From NCBI GenBank assembly GCA_016714445.1, contig JADJNF010000001.1, positions 930,001 to 994,000 of the forward strand: DNA of 64,000 bases, written 5' to 3'. Of this stretch, positions 1 to 8,764 are shown piece by piece. Below the pieces are notes generated by a model that worked only from the letters and a program-made list of their open reading frames with translations, did no database searches and was not told where the DNA came from. Both the position numbers and the translations under genes were made by a program. Positions within the stretch are counted from its first letter, which is position 1. Each line of letters opens with the position of its first letter. This stretch comes from Saprospiraceae bacterium. Lineage in GTDB: Bacteria; Bacteroidota; Bacteroidia; Chitinophagales; Saprospiraceae.

Positions 1-1
1 A

Positions 2-922
2 GCAGAAACTGTTGTTAAAGTTCTATCTCAGATAATAAAGTCTTACAACAACTTTATTGAAATTGAATTTTCTAGAATACCTGGATTATTGGAACTATCC
101 AATAAAAAAAATAATCCTATTGAAATTATTAAAGAAGATTTAAGTTTGCTAATAGTGGACTTGAATTTTAGCAGTTTTGCAGCATCCCTTGCTCCAAGCG
201 CATCGGCAGATAGCTCTTTATTGTTTAGTGATGAAGTAAATAATTTTAAGTCTTCAGTGTTTTTCGACTACAAAGCAAATATAATCATTCCTGACTACGA
301 CGACAGTAAATATTTTAATTCTATAATGAATAAATACAATAACCATGAAAGAAAAAGTATTTTCGAGCCTCTTTTCTCAATAGCTGGAGATGGTAAAGAG
401 TATAATTTAATACTGAACGATTCGAATGATAAAATAATTAAGAAAATCATCCCCCCTGCAAAGTCAAAACTTATTCATTACATTTCTAAAGAAACTAAGA
501 CTGAAAAGAAGCAACCACAATATAAGACAGCAAATGTTTTTGTCAAAATCTTAGATGAAGGGGATGAAGTAAAAAATTTATCCAGACGGAATGTCAAGGA
601 AGTTTTGTATTTTGAAAGTTTGGAACACGAAACTTATCCTTACAAACCTAATATTATTCGATATGATAAATATGTGTTCATTCTTAATTCTAAATTAGAA
701 ACTGATGTTTCTTACAATGATGGAATGTATTTTATTACATGTGAATTTTTAAATATTTTTTCATGGGGAGATTCTAGAGAAGAAGCGGAATCTGCATTTT
801 CATTTTCTTTCTATTCAATATATCTTAATTTTTATAATGAATTAGATAAAAATATGACTAAGGATGCAGTTGAACTCAAGATTAAAATTAGAAATTTAAT
901 TCAAAAAGTAATTGAGGAATGA
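2..922 (+). CDS. HicB-like antitoxin-type protein with long N-terminal region (partial, 5' end outside window)
   Basis: The reading frame is open from the first bases of the window, so the true start lies upstream; a TTG at 89 is only an internal possibility. The last third resembles the HicB fold: GMYFITCEFLNIFSWGDSRE followed by an EEA-type helix matches the usual HicB run of two strands, a GDT-like turn and the EEA helix. The preceding 200 or so residues are not recognised. The stop overlaps the start of the next gene by four bases (ATGA), which indicates translational coupling. The neighbour resembles HicA, so an antitoxin role is the likeliest reading, but this protein is far longer than classical HicB (70-140 residues). 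Family assignment is an inference from motif shape. Confidence 0.5.
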   Translation, partial: AETVVKVLSQIIKSYNNFIEIEFSRIPGLLELSNKKNNPIEIIKEDLSLLIVDLNFSSFAASLAPSASADSSLLFSDEVNNFKSSVFFDYKANIIIPDYDDSKYFNSIMNKYNNHERKSIFEPLFSIAGDGKEYNLILNDSNDKIIKKIIPPAKSKLIHYISKETKTEKKQPQYKTANVFVKILDEGDEVKNLSRRNVKEVLYFESLEHETYPYKPNIIRYDKYVFILNSKLETDVSYNDGMYFITCEFLNIFSWGDSREEAESAFSFSFYSIYLNFYNELDKNMTKDAVELKIKIRNLIQKVIEE

Positions 923-1206
923 AAACCCGAAAAACAAAAGCCATTATTAAAACATTGGAAAAAAAGGGTTTTGAGTATTACCCAGAGAAAGACCATCATA
1001 GATTCTATTATCTTACGATAGATGGGAAAAAAACATCAATTTACACTTACTTTAGCCATGGGAAATCTGAATACAATTCAAATTTAATGGGTATGTTGAA
1101 AAAACAGCTCAAATTTATAGATTCAAAAAAAGCTGAAATGTTTTTTGATTGTCCTTTGACTAAAGAATTATATTTAGAAATGTTAAAAGAGATAGGCGTT
1201 TTGTAA
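919..1206 (+). CDS. HicA/YcfA-like toxin candidate
   Basis: This is a 95-residue basic protein. Its first 65 residues follow the HicA dsRBD-like layout: an initial helix, KKGFEYYPEKDHHRFYY (where HicA has GF....GSHH.F), a strand, and YFSHGKSEYN (where HicA has P.HG..E). HicA proteins are mRNA interferases using the conserved His. Here the usual GSHH is DHH, so catalytic competence is uncertain. About 30 extra residues follow the domain. The ATG overlaps the stop of the HicB-like gene upstream, an antitoxin-first order that occurs in some hicBA loci. It could instead be an unrelated RNA-binding protein of the same fold. Confidence 0.5.
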   Translation: MKTRKTKAIIKTLEKKGFEYYPEKDHHRFYYLTIDGKKTSIYTYFSHGKSEYNSNLMGMLKKQLKFIDSKKAEMFFDCPLTKELYLEMLKEIGVL

Positions 1207-1227
1207 ATTTTTAAGAAAAATGTTATT

Positions 1228-1722
1228 ATGGAATTCGAAATCGGTTTATTATTTGTTAGATATTTTAATTTTATGAGACATTTTGAAGATAATCTTCAAA
1301 GTTTTTCTCCCACTCAGAATAACGATAGCCTTAAATATTGGTCAATGTTAGCTTTAAGGGATTTCGATATGATTCAACCAGAAGATTTAGAAAGATATCC
1401 ACTAATCAACAATTCAATGTTAACCGATAGAAAGATGATGGATATTATAAATAACAGAAATTTATATTTTCAAAACTGTAGGACTATAACAAGAAATAAT
1501 ATACGAAATATATTAATTTCCAACCTTGAATTAAGTTTTGGTGAAATGGAAGCTTTCCATTCATACCAAAGTAATCAAACAACAATAAATATATCATTTT
1601 CTTACAATTTAGAAACTGATGTTTTAACAGTTAATTCGATAAATCAAATTATTCCGATATTTAATGAAAATGTTGAACGAAGCTCTTTTGAAGAATTACA
1701 CTATTCAGTCCAATGTTTTTAG
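1228..1722 (+). CDS. hypothetical protein
   Basis: This encodes 164 residues that I do not recognise. It has no signal peptide or membrane segment. It is rich in Asn, Ile and Phe, with an N-terminal helical half and a C-terminal half containing alternating polar and hydrophobic residues typical of beta strands. It follows the HicA-like gene by 21 bases on the same strand, so it may belong to the same transcript. No function is proposed. Confidence 0.45.
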   Translation: MEFEIGLLFVRYFNFMRHFEDNLQSFSPTQNNDSLKYWSMLALRDFDMIQPEDLERYPLINNSMLTDRKMMDIINNRNLYFQNCRTITRNNIRNILISNLELSFGEMEAFHSYQSNQTTINISFSYNLETDVLTVNSINQIIPIFNENVERSSFEELHYSVQCF

Positions 1723-2153
1723 GTGAACTGTAAACCCCTACCAATCCGAATCAACACCCTGTTTTAATACCTTAAAGTAGGACACACGTATTGCACGCAA
1801 CTTTTTGCAGCATAAAGCTACTAAACTGTTCTTAAATCTACAGACATTCACTTGTTATCAGTGACAAAATTACATAACAATATAATCAGGTTTAAATAAC
1901 ACCTCGTTTAACATTGGAAAGGTTATTTTATTTTAGACCAAAAAGGTCGCAAGTTATTAACATCTGAATTTAATGCAGCGTTCAACAATACAATATACAT
2001 AAATCATTTGACTGCAGGATTATACAATTTACAGATAATAACAAATAAAGCTGAATACAAAACAAAATTTTTCAAGATGTGATGTATTGCTAAATGTTAC
2101 AATAGATAATTCATGGCAAAATAGTAATCAAAATCCTTAGTAGTCTATATCCA
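1723..2153. other. intergenic stretch with a decayed gene end
   Basis: This lies between the convergent hypothetical gene and the glycogen-binding-like gene. Apart from the T9SS-domain remnant listed at 1912-2082 I see no gene, RNA or convincing terminator. Confidence 0.5.
1912..2082 (+). pseudogene. stranded T9SS C-terminal sorting domain remnant
   Basis: A 57-codon frame opens right after a TAA (1909-1911) without any start codon and ends in TGA. It reads like the last half of a type A T9SS sorting domain: LDQKGRKLL, then a TIYINHLTAGLYNLQI segment, then a basic end KTKFFKM. In intact proteins this domain follows a large secreted passenger. Here nothing recognisable precedes it, so it is the tail of a deleted gene. 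Confidence 0.6.
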
Positions 2154-3080
2154 TCAATGAATAATAATGACCGAATTGACATTACCCTCTTCATCTCTTT
2201 CCTGAAGCTGATTGGACGGATCAATGATCCAATGCTGGCCATCAATGATAAATTTATAAAAATGTTTGCCGGGTGGTAGTTTTTGGGTAACCTTCCACCC
2301 ATCTTTGGTTTTGATACAGCTAACCCCTTTTTTGTCCCAGTTATTAAAACTTCCCGACAAGGCAACTTTTTTTGCATCGGAGTAACCCTTCAGATAAAAC
2401 TGCACATCTTTGCCCACCACCAGAATCGAATTGTAGGTAAAGTGCTGATTTTGCACCATAAATGCGTTCGCAGGGTCGTGCATCCATTCGCCATCAACAA
2501 TAAACTTATATTCATAAATGCCGGGAGTCATTTTCAGCCTGATCTTCCACTTATCTCCTACCCTGATTAATTTTATGGCATTTTCATCCCAATTATTAAA
2601 TGATCCTGATAATATCACTTTTTTTGCCTTTTGCCACCCTTTAAGTATAAACTCAACATTGCCGGTGGGACTGACTTTGGCCGGGTCATCCATAATATCA
2701 CTGCTGCCTTGGGCCAACTTTTCTGAAAGCGGATAATTCCAGTGGGACATATCTATTTTGAACTTGTCTTCCAGGTTAAATGTTTTATCAAACTGAATCA
2801 GTTTTTTATGTAGCTGATAGGAATGTGATCCAATCTTTTGTAGTGTCCATCCATCTCTTTCCCAAAGTGCGAACAATCCGGATTTGATCACCGCTGCCAG
2901 ATCAAAGTCCTTAAATTCGGCCAGTGCAATACAAGACTCATCTTTTGAATTGATACAAGACTCATGAAATTTTATATATACATCGTCTCCATTGATCTCA
3001 CATTGGGAGAACGGCGTTTCCTGTGCGATCAAAAGATTGCATTGAAGTACAATATTCAGCAAAAGTAAAAACTTGTACAT
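2154..3080 (-). CDS. secreted protein with two tandem AMPK/CBM48-type glycogen-binding domains
   Basis: This is a 308-residue protein with a hydrophobic signal peptide (about residues 1-19, ending at IAQ). Residues 20-135 are not recognised. Two repeats follow at roughly 140-220 and 225-305. Each carries the signature VxLSGSFNNWD, then a hydrophobic strand with W(K), a PGxxxYKFIVDG or PGKHFYKFIIDG strand, and D(P)xN near the end. This is the E-set carbohydrate-binding domain of AMPK-beta and isoamylase-type proteins (known family). In secreted Bacteroidota proteins the ligand is not certain to be glycogen. The ATG shares one base with the stop of the upstream protease gene (TAATG), so the two are probably translated together. 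Confidence 0.8.
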   Translation of the reverse strand: MYKFLLLLNIVLQCNLLIAQETPFSQCEINGDDVYIKFHESCINSKDESCIALAEFKDFDLAAVIKSGLFALWERDGWTLQKIGSHSYQLHKKLIQFDKTFNLEDKFKIDMSHWNYPLSEKLAQGSSDIMDDPAKVSPTGNVEFILKGWQKAKKVILSGSFNNWDENAIKLIRVGDKWKIRLKMTPGIYEYKFIVDGEWMHDPANAFMVQNQHFTYNSILVVGKDVQFYLKGYSDAKKVALSGSFNNWDKKGVSCIKTKDGWKVTQKLPPGKHFYKFIIDGQHWIIDPSNQLQERDEEGNVNSVIIIH

Positions 3081-4039
3081 TATGGATTTACTACTTTTAA
3101 TTGGTGCAAATATAACTTTTGTTTCTTATAATTGATACTAAATAACCACGGTGACAAAAATTCAAATCCCAAAATACCATCAAGATCGGAAGCATAAATT
3201 TTATTCAGATTATCCATATTTATCAGCACTGTAGCCATAGAAGCACATCTGTACTTTTCAAGAATGGATAGTTTGTACAATCGACCTGCCAGCACATCAC
3301 TTTCTTTACCATTAGAACCGGTAAGCCTGATTGTTTTGATGGGTTGAAACTGAGCCATGATATCCTTTGACTTTTTTAAATCCAGCAAATTAATTTCTGC
3401 ACCGGAATCTATACCAAATTTTTTCTTCACCCCATTGACCATAACATCAATGACCGGAATAAAATTCCCTAAAGTGAAAGATAAACTATCCTTTTTGTCC
3501 AGGATAAAGGGCATTGGGTCGATGACATTGCCTTTGACATCCACCCTTGATAAAGAAATGAACCGGCCTCTGTAATTAAACATGATTTCAAAATCACTTA
3601 GCAAACTAAAGCCCACCAACCCCAAAATTTTTATGTCTTTATTATATTCGATGGATGACAGATCTACCACATCAGCATCTATATTGATAAAATTAAGGTT
3701 GTCCATCGCAATTTGGTTATTATAACTGACAGATAAAGATTTACCTCTGCCGGACACCCCGTAATATTTTCTGGAATCATCTGCTGTACCAATGAAATGC
3801 TGACTATTCAAAACAAGACCTTCGGCTCCTGTATCTACCACAAAATTTCCAATGGAATCATTGATGTTGGCTTGAATGATGATCAGACCACCTTTCAAAA
3901 TGAATGGAATGATGTATCCGTTTTTTTCGCTTGTAACCGGAATGGAAAAAGTATTTACATGCAAGGCTTGCATCCTCAGGCTAAGAAGCAAAATCAAATT
4001 AAGCAGTACAAACTTCCTGATTAAGGGCATGCAATCCAT
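3080..4039 (-). CDS. secreted aspartic protease with two retropepsin-type active-site motifs
   Basis: This is a 319-residue protein with an N-terminal hydrophobic signal segment (residues 8-25). Two half-domains each carry an aspartic protease motif: FVVDTGAEG (Asp69) and FGIDSGAEINLL (Asp211). Each is followed later by a hydrophobic-hydrophobic-G motif (ILGLVGFSLL; DGILGFEFL). This fits the Bacteroidota clan AA aspartyl proteases, which hold both catalytic Asp residues in one chain. The first ATG (M1) is followed closely by another (M4); either could serve. The stop overlaps the start of the glycogen-binding-like gene. A periplasmic or surface location is inferred from the signal peptide. 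Confidence 0.8.
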   Translation of the reverse strand: MDCMPLIRKFVLLNLILLLSLRMQALHVNTFSIPVTSEKNGYIIPFILKGGLIIIQANINDSIGNFVVDTGAEGLVLNSQHFIGTADDSRKYYGVSGRGKSLSVSYNNQIAMDNLNFINIDADVVDLSSIEYNKDIKILGLVGFSLLSDFEIMFNYRGRFISLSRVDVKGNVIDPMPFILDKKDSLSFTLGNFIPVIDVMVNGVKKKFGIDSGAEINLLDLKKSKDIMAQFQPIKTIRLTGSNGKESDVLAGRLYKLSILEKYRCASMATVLINMDNLNKIYASDLDGILGFEFLSPWLFSINYKKQKLYLHQLKVVNP

Positions 4040-4209
4040 TTATCAAACAAAGATAAGACATTTGATTTAGGTTGGTTTCCCTGGCCCGGAACTAATAGAC
4101 CAGTGTCGTAATATCATAGATGTAAGCCGAATTGTGGGTTGCAGATCGACCAGGATAAGAAAAAGGTTATATGATTTGAAAGATTCCCCATCAATATGCA
4201 TTTTTGGCA

Positions 4210-6432
4210 TTAATTCATGCTATACCTCACACCCAAATAAAATTCCCTGCCCTTAGTCGGTCCCCAATTGAACGCCGGATCAAAATACTGTCCAAAAGGC
4301 TGATCGTAACCCAGTATCGGAAATTCCTGCCGGAAATCAAAAATATTTTCTACACCACCATAAATCTGTACATCTTTCCATCTACGTGTAACCTGTACAT
4401 CCAGTTGTTGATAAGATGCGGAAACATCAAGCAGTTTATATTGGTCAGGATAGCCGGATGTCGATGGCAACTGTTTGCTGCCCGTCCATCTGTAGGTCAG
4501 GTCAAACTGCCATTGATCATTGGGTATGGAGTATGAAGTATTGGCACTCCATTTATGCGTAGGCACAAAAGGTAAATCTTGTCTGACACCTTCCACTTTA
4601 CGATATACTTCCAGATAATTGTAAGCCACTTTTACATCAAATTGGGGAGTGAATATCCATTTATTTTCCAATTGAAAACTGCCGGAAACACTTTGTCCAA
4701 AAAAATTATCCACAATAGCAGTATTGACTTCCTTATCAAAATCGGGAAATATCTGGTTCTGAAAAAAAGTCAGATAAGCATCTCCGGACAAAGTAATGTT
4801 GATCTCTTGCCAATGGAAAGTCTGTACAAAATTCAGTCCTGTGTTGATGGCTTCTTCGGGGGCCAGCTCATTGGACAATCTGAGTATTCTGTTGCTTGCC
4901 AAAAGATTGGCATTCTCTGCAAAAATATGGGCTATCCGGAATCCTTTGCCTATAGAAAATCTGATGTCAGTATCCGGCGACAATTCAGCCCTTATGAGTA
5001 ATCTCGGTGTCACTTTCCAACCAAAACTACCAAAATGATCCAACCGGACACCGGTCAATAAAGTAAATTTGGATAGTGTAAATTTATTTTCAACAAAAGC
5101 CCCCGGTATGTCATAATCTGTGAGATATTTGCCTGCATAATCTAATAATGGCAGCTCTTGTATAAAACTGACATCTTCCTGTAATCTATTGTGGCGATGG
5201 CTGATTCCTACTTTTAGATTGTGGTTTTGAGTACCATAATAATAATCTAAGTACAGACTTGACGTCAAATTAAACTGCTTGCCTTCGTACTTTTTAACAC
5301 CAAAATAACTTTCCTGCTTTTGAACAAATGCACTGTTGAGCAATATCAACGAAGCTTTCTCATGGATGATGTAATTGGTTTTGGTGTACAGTTCACCATG
5401 ATTGATGTGTACATTCTGACCATAAACTGCCGAAGAACCAAGATGTTCAGTCCGATCAAAACCGGTCAGTCCTCCTTCGCGGTTTTCGTGAAGATATCTG
5501 CCAGCAATAACTGTGCGCCATTGGGGTTTTTCAGGATTGTCATATGACCATCTGTTGTAAAACGAAACCCTGTTGGTTTTTACGATGTCTCTGAATCCGT
5601 CTTTGTCCCTGTCGATAATACCGGCAGGTAAGGTGAGATGTCCTACAGTCAGATTGCTCCAACCTGCTTTTTTGATCATAAAGTTGGCATTGTATTGTGT
5701 CTCACCAAATGAATTTCCAAAAACATTCAGGAATAATTTTGGTGCAGTTTCCGGTTGATGAAACTCCATATTGATCTGTCCGCTGATACTTTCAAAACCC
5801 TGAAGCACTGAATTGGCTCCTTTGGTGACAAATATCTTTTCTATCATCGTACCGGGAAAACTTCCGGGACCATACGGATAAGCCAACCCCTGTACCAAAG
5901 GCATACCGTCTACCAGTACCTGATTATATACACCGGACAAACCGAGTATACGCAGTTCTTTGGCGTCTGTAACAACATTGGTCACATTGGCATCTACATT
6001 GCTGTTGGTTGAGAAACAACCTGCGAGACTGCAACAAGCTGCTCTTTGTATCTCACGTACACCGAGTACTTCCACCTTGGCCACATCATCTGCAAATCTG
6101 GTAGCCGAACCTTTGGCTGTAATATTTATTTCACTGAGCGTGGCATCTTCTATGAGTTGCACTTCCCAGTGTTTTATGGCGCGGACATCTATTTTTTCAG
6201 TAGTAAATCCAACAAATGATATGTGTAATATGCGGATACTGTCCTGAATGTCTTCGATGATAAAAGCTCCGTTTTCATCTGTGACAGTACCTTTGGTGTG
6301 ATTTTCCCAAATGATATTAGCTCCTGATAGTGGTTTTCCCATGATGTCAGTGACTGTGCCGGTGATATTTTGACCATACACAGACCAATGGAAAACAAAA
6401 CTAAATATAAAGATAGTATGACGGATATTCAT
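4210..6432 (-). CDS. TonB-dependent outer-membrane receptor with Cys cluster in the plug
   Basis: This is a 740-residue protein. It has a signal peptide (1-20), a carboxypeptidase-regulatory-like beta-sandwich (about 22-95, ITGTVTDIMGKPLSGANI), a plug (about 112-220, with VLVDGMPLV and SGQINMEF) and a 22-strand-type barrel to the C-terminus. Residues 131-140 read AACCSLAGCF (Cys133, 134, 139). A CC-containing segment here is typical of one Bacteroidota receptor subgroup found near metal genes (from general knowledge). Such receptors import a bound substrate using TonB energy. It lies 73 bases after arsG in the same direction, at the end of the arsenic locus, so a metal(loid)-related substrate is possible but not shown. 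Confidence 0.88.
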   Translation of the reverse strand: MNIRHTIFIFSFVFHWSVYGQNITGTVTDIMGKPLSGANIIWENHTKGTVTDENGAFIIEDIQDSIRILHISFVGFTTEKIDVRAIKHWEVQLIEDATLSEINITAKGSATRFADDVAKVEVLGVREIQRAACCSLAGCFSTNSNVDANVTNVVTDAKELRILGLSGVYNQVLVDGMPLVQGLAYPYGPGSFPGTMIEKIFVTKGANSVLQGFESISGQINMEFHQPETAPKLFLNVFGNSFGETQYNANFMIKKAGWSNLTVGHLTLPAGIIDRDKDGFRDIVKTNRVSFYNRWSYDNPEKPQWRTVIAGRYLHENREGGLTGFDRTEHLGSSAVYGQNVHINHGELYTKTNYIIHEKASLILLNSAFVQKQESYFGVKKYEGKQFNLTSSLYLDYYYGTQNHNLKVGISHRHNRLQEDVSFIQELPLLDYAGKYLTDYDIPGAFVENKFTLSKFTLLTGVRLDHFGSFGWKVTPRLLIRAELSPDTDIRFSIGKGFRIAHIFAENANLLASNRILRLSNELAPEEAINTGLNFVQTFHWQEINITLSGDAYLTFFQNQIFPDFDKEVNTAIVDNFFGQSVSGSFQLENKWIFTPQFDVKVAYNYLEVYRKVEGVRQDLPFVPTHKWSANTSYSIPNDQWQFDLTYRWTGSKQLPSTSGYPDQYKLLDVSASYQQLDVQVTRRWKDVQIYGGVENIFDFRQEFPILGYDQPFGQYFDPAFNWGPTKGREFYLGVRYSMN

Positions 6433-6505
6433 CTTGGATTTTGCTAGATTACAGAAAAAATTAAACTCAAAGGTAAATCATTTCAGTCATTGAAAAAATG
6501 ATGTA

Positions 6506-7213
6506 TTATAATATTTTCAAATATATATTGACATAATACATACCCGTAATGATAAAAGCCCATCCTGCGACCAAACGCATCACTTTCTCTACTTTGGTTA
6601 TGGCATTAAAGTAAGTGCCTAATTTTTCGATGCTGTATGCTATTACAAATGCAAAAATGATGACCGGAATACCTGTGCCCAAAGAAAAAACGACCGGTAG
6701 TAAAAGTCCGGCATCAGCTGCTAAAGTCATAGGTATCAACATACCAAAAAACAAGGCACCACTATAAGGACAAAACGCCAATGCAAAAATAGCCCCCAAC
6801 AAAAAGGAACCTAAAAGTCCACGATCTTTAAAGCGTTCTGATAATCTTTCGGTGAGATTGCCTTTGGTCAGAAAGCCCAACTTGATCACATCGAGCATCA
6901 CTAATCCTATCAGGATCATGATGGGGCCAAGAATTTTCTCTCCGTTGCCCTGAAAAAGTTTGGCTATCTGAAACTTACTAAATCCAAAATAGATCAATGC
7001 GCCTATCGCAGTATATGACGTCAGTCGCCCCAAAGTATACAAAAAACCACTCAAGATGACTTTTTTCTTGCTTTCGAAGGTCTTGGCTATGTAAGCCGTT
7101 GCTGTGATATTGGTTGCTAAAGGACAAGGACTAACAGCCGTAAGAAGCCCTAAGGCAAATGCCGCAATAACGGGAGTTTCGCTGTTTTGTGCGAGATTAT
7201 TTAACCATTCCAT
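6506..7213 (-). CDS. arsG: ArsG-family efflux permease (DsbD/CcdA-like membrane protein)
   Basis: This is a 235-residue protein with about six membrane segments of the DsbD/CcdA fold. The two hallmark Cys-Pro sites are visible: TAVSPCPLATN (Cys30) and ALAFCPYSGALFFG (Cys148). Length and the N-terminal AFALGLLTAVSPCPLATN match proteins named ArsG, reported to export aromatic aminoarsenicals after ArsE/ArsF-dependent nitro reduction. The partners arsF (7692-8087) and arsE (10277-10525) are both upstream on the same strand, which supports this over a generic cytochrome c biogenesis protein. The reaction itself is inferred from the family. Confidence 0.75.
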   Translation of the reverse strand: MEWLNNLAQNSETPVIAAFALGLLTAVSPCPLATNITATAYIAKTFESKKKVILSGFLYTLGRLTSYTAIGALIYFGFSKFQIAKLFQGNGEKILGPIMILIGLVMLDVIKLGFLTKGNLTERLSERFKDRGLLGSFLLGAIFALAFCPYSGALFFGMLIPMTLAADAGLLLPVVFSLGTGIPVIIFAFVIAYSIEKLGTYFNAITKVEKVMRLVAGWAFIITGMYYVNIYLKIL

Positions 7214-7221
7214 ACTTTGTT

Positions 7222-7271
7222 AATTTGGAAATTTACCAATTTGGAAATTTGAAAATTGATCTATTTTCAAT
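7222..7271. repeat. intercistronic AT-rich repeat, copy 1 (arsG side of four-helix gene)
   Basis: The gap between the four-helix gene and arsG contains AATTTGGAAATTT twice, followed by GAAAATTGA and its near complement TTTTCAATTT. Related blocks fill three other gaps of the same locus (about 7648-7698, 9748-9838 and 10248-10298). Confidence 0.6.
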
Positions 7272-7276
7272 TTAAT

Positions 7277-7627
7277 TTAGCCCTTTTTAGAAGTGGCAAT
7301 TATTTTTGAAAGTATCAAGATCAATTCTTTATTCTTTGCAATTAAATCGTCGCAATCAGGATATTTTTTTGAATATTTACAAAGTAGTAACCAATATTCT
7401 GTTTCGTCAGCTTCTTTTGCAGATATTTTTAGTTTATGAATAAAATCTGCTTTACTTTCTCCATTTTGAGCTTCACGAATATTGGCTCCAATAGATGTTC
7501 CTGATTTTAACAATTGACGAGCAATAACATACTTCTTCATATCCTCCAAAGTGTCACAGAAATTTATAATTTCCAAAGCAAATTCGAATGATTTATTTAC
7601 GATAATATTATCCTTATTTCCTTGCAT
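7277..7627 (-). CDS. four-helix bundle protein (bAvd / 23S rRNA intervening-sequence family)
   Basis: This encodes 116 residues, almost all helical. The family pattern is visible: KSFEFALEIINFC near the start, RQLLKSGTSIGANIREAQNG in the middle (LLRSGTSIGANI.EA is the family hallmark), then the KADFIHKLKISAKEADETEY region. Proteins of this family occur inside 23S rRNA intervening sequences, and similar ones as stand-alone genes across Bacteroidota. Their function there is unknown. It sits between arsF and arsG and is flanked on both sides by the same AT-rich repeat, as if it had been inserted into the operon. Confidence 0.82.
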   Translation of the reverse strand: MQGNKDNIIVNKSFEFALEIINFCDTLEDMKKYVIARQLLKSGTSIGANIREAQNGESKADFIHKLKISAKEADETEYWLLLCKYSKKYPDCDDLIAKNKELILILSKIIATSKKG

Positions 7628-7647
7628 ATTTTTTATTTTAATTATTT

Positions 7648-7698
7648 GTTAATTAGAAATTGGCAAATTTTCAAATTGAATCATTTCCAAATTAAAAC
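7648..7698. repeat. intercistronic AT-rich repeat, copy 2
   Basis: Between arsF and the four-helix gene the sequence runs AATTAGAAATTGGCAAATTT, then TCAAATTGAATCATTTCCAAA. The TCATTTCCAAATT block recurs at 9830-9838 and, slightly changed, at 10266-10293. Confidence 0.55.
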
Positions 7699-8087
7699 TG
7701 ATTGATCTCTTTTTTCAAGCCTGCCATAAATTTGGTTTTATCACCTGCATTCATAAAGGCAAAATCGGTCATGTCTTTTTTCTTTCCGGTCTTGGGGTTA
7801 TAAATAAAAAGTGCGGTACCTGCTGCTTCAAATTTTTCAGCCATATTTTCATTTTTGGTATCGTCTACATTGACCAGTTTAAATGGCATACCAGTAAAAG
7901 ACTTTACTGTTTCTTTGGTCAATTCTTCGATTTTCAAACAAGTAACACAGCGGTGTTCTGAGTGAAACTGAATGATTTCCACATTAGCTTTTGCTACAGT
8001 GTTTACTTTGGTTTGTGCTGACGATACAAATGCCATAAACATCAGGAAGATAAAACTAAATAAAGGGAGAAATTTAAGTGTTTTCAT
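7692..8087 (-). CDS. arsF: ArsF-family nitrophenyl-compound reductase subunit
   Basis: This is a 131-residue exported protein. It has a signal peptide (1-24, ending SSAQ), then a thioredoxin-like domain with EHRCVTCLK (Cys47, Cys50) after the first strand, and NVDDTKNENMAEKFEAAG as the following strand-helix. The HRCVTC pattern and length fit proteins annotated as ArsF, which with ArsE is reported to reduce nitro-aromatic arsenicals. It lies in the same direction as arsE and arsG. If the operon assignment is wrong, it is a generic periplasmic thioredoxin-like protein. Confidence 0.72.
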   Translation of the reverse strand: MKTLKFLPLFSFIFLMFMAFVSSAQTKVNTVAKANVEIIQFHSEHRCVTCLKIEELTKETVKSFTGMPFKLVNVDDTKNENMAEKFEAAGTALFIYNPKTGKKKDMTDFAFMNAGDKTKFMAGLKKEINQF

Positions 8088-8111
8088 TTTAATAAATTTT
8101 AGATTTTATAA

Positions 8112-8714
8112 TTATTTATTGATAGCCAATAATCTGATGACATCAGCTTTCCCTCGATGATAAAGTCCTTCATCAAGTTCGATTACTTTTGTTTCCAATA
8201 TTTGAATATCCAGTTTTTGAAAGTCCATCTTGAGTATTTCTTCTGTATACAGCATGGATAAATCTTTAGGACCTCCGGAGTTGTTATTCAGTTGCAATGG
8301 ATTAAATGCTTCTATAATAATTCTGCCTCCCGGTTTTAAAGATGATATTGCCTTCTGATGAATTTCTGATCTTAAATCAGGCCCGAAGTGAGCAAATATA
8401 AAAGCAACCACATCATATTTTGCATTTCCAAAATCAAAATGTATGGCATCTGAAATGAAATAAGAGATATTTACATTGTGATTTTGAGCAAGTTGTAATG
8501 CTTTTGTTTTTCCACTTTCACTATAATCAAATGCATCTACTTCCCAACCCGATTTAGCTGCAAAGACAGCATTGCGACCTTCTCCTTCACAGGGAAATAA
8601 TATATCTCCGGCGTGTGGTATTTTTATAAGTTGTTCAGCCAGAAATTGGTTTGGATGTACCCCGTACACATATTCCTTTTGCTGATATCTTTCGTCCCAG
8701 AATTCTTTCATCAC
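8112..8714 (-). CDS. class I SAM-dependent methyltransferase (TehB-like)
   Basis: This is a 200-residue cytoplasmic protein. FWDERYQQKEYVYG at the N-terminus and ILFPCEGEGRNAVFAA (SAM motif I, about residues 38-53) are typical of the tellurite/thiopurine methyltransferase group. YDVVAFIFAHF and LKPGGRIIIEAF follow as later Rossmann strands. It has one Cys (Cys42) and lacks the Cys set used by arsenite methyltransferase ArsM, so it is probably not ArsM. It lies 24 bases upstream of arsF and 50 after the permease gene. Its substrate is unknown; a detoxification role is inferred from context. The second Met (MKEF) may be the real start. Confidence 0.75.
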   Translation of the reverse strand: MMKEFWDERYQQKEYVYGVHPNQFLAEQLIKIPHAGDILFPCEGEGRNAVFAAKSGWEVDAFDYSESGKTKALQLAQNHNVNISYFISDAIHFDFGNAKYDVVAFIFAHFGPDLRSEIHQKAISSLKPGGRIIIEAFNPLQLNNNSGGPKDLSMLYTEEILKMDFQKLDIQILETKVIELDEGLYHRGKADVIRLLAINK

Positions 8715-8764
8715 TTTTTCATTTTATTGGATGTTTGATAATTTAATTTTGATCCTATTTTGAG

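Noticed and set aside
8112..8714. Arsenite methyltransferase (ArsM) assignment
   Set aside because: The protein lacks the three or four conserved Cys of ArsM and has the TehB-like motif set.
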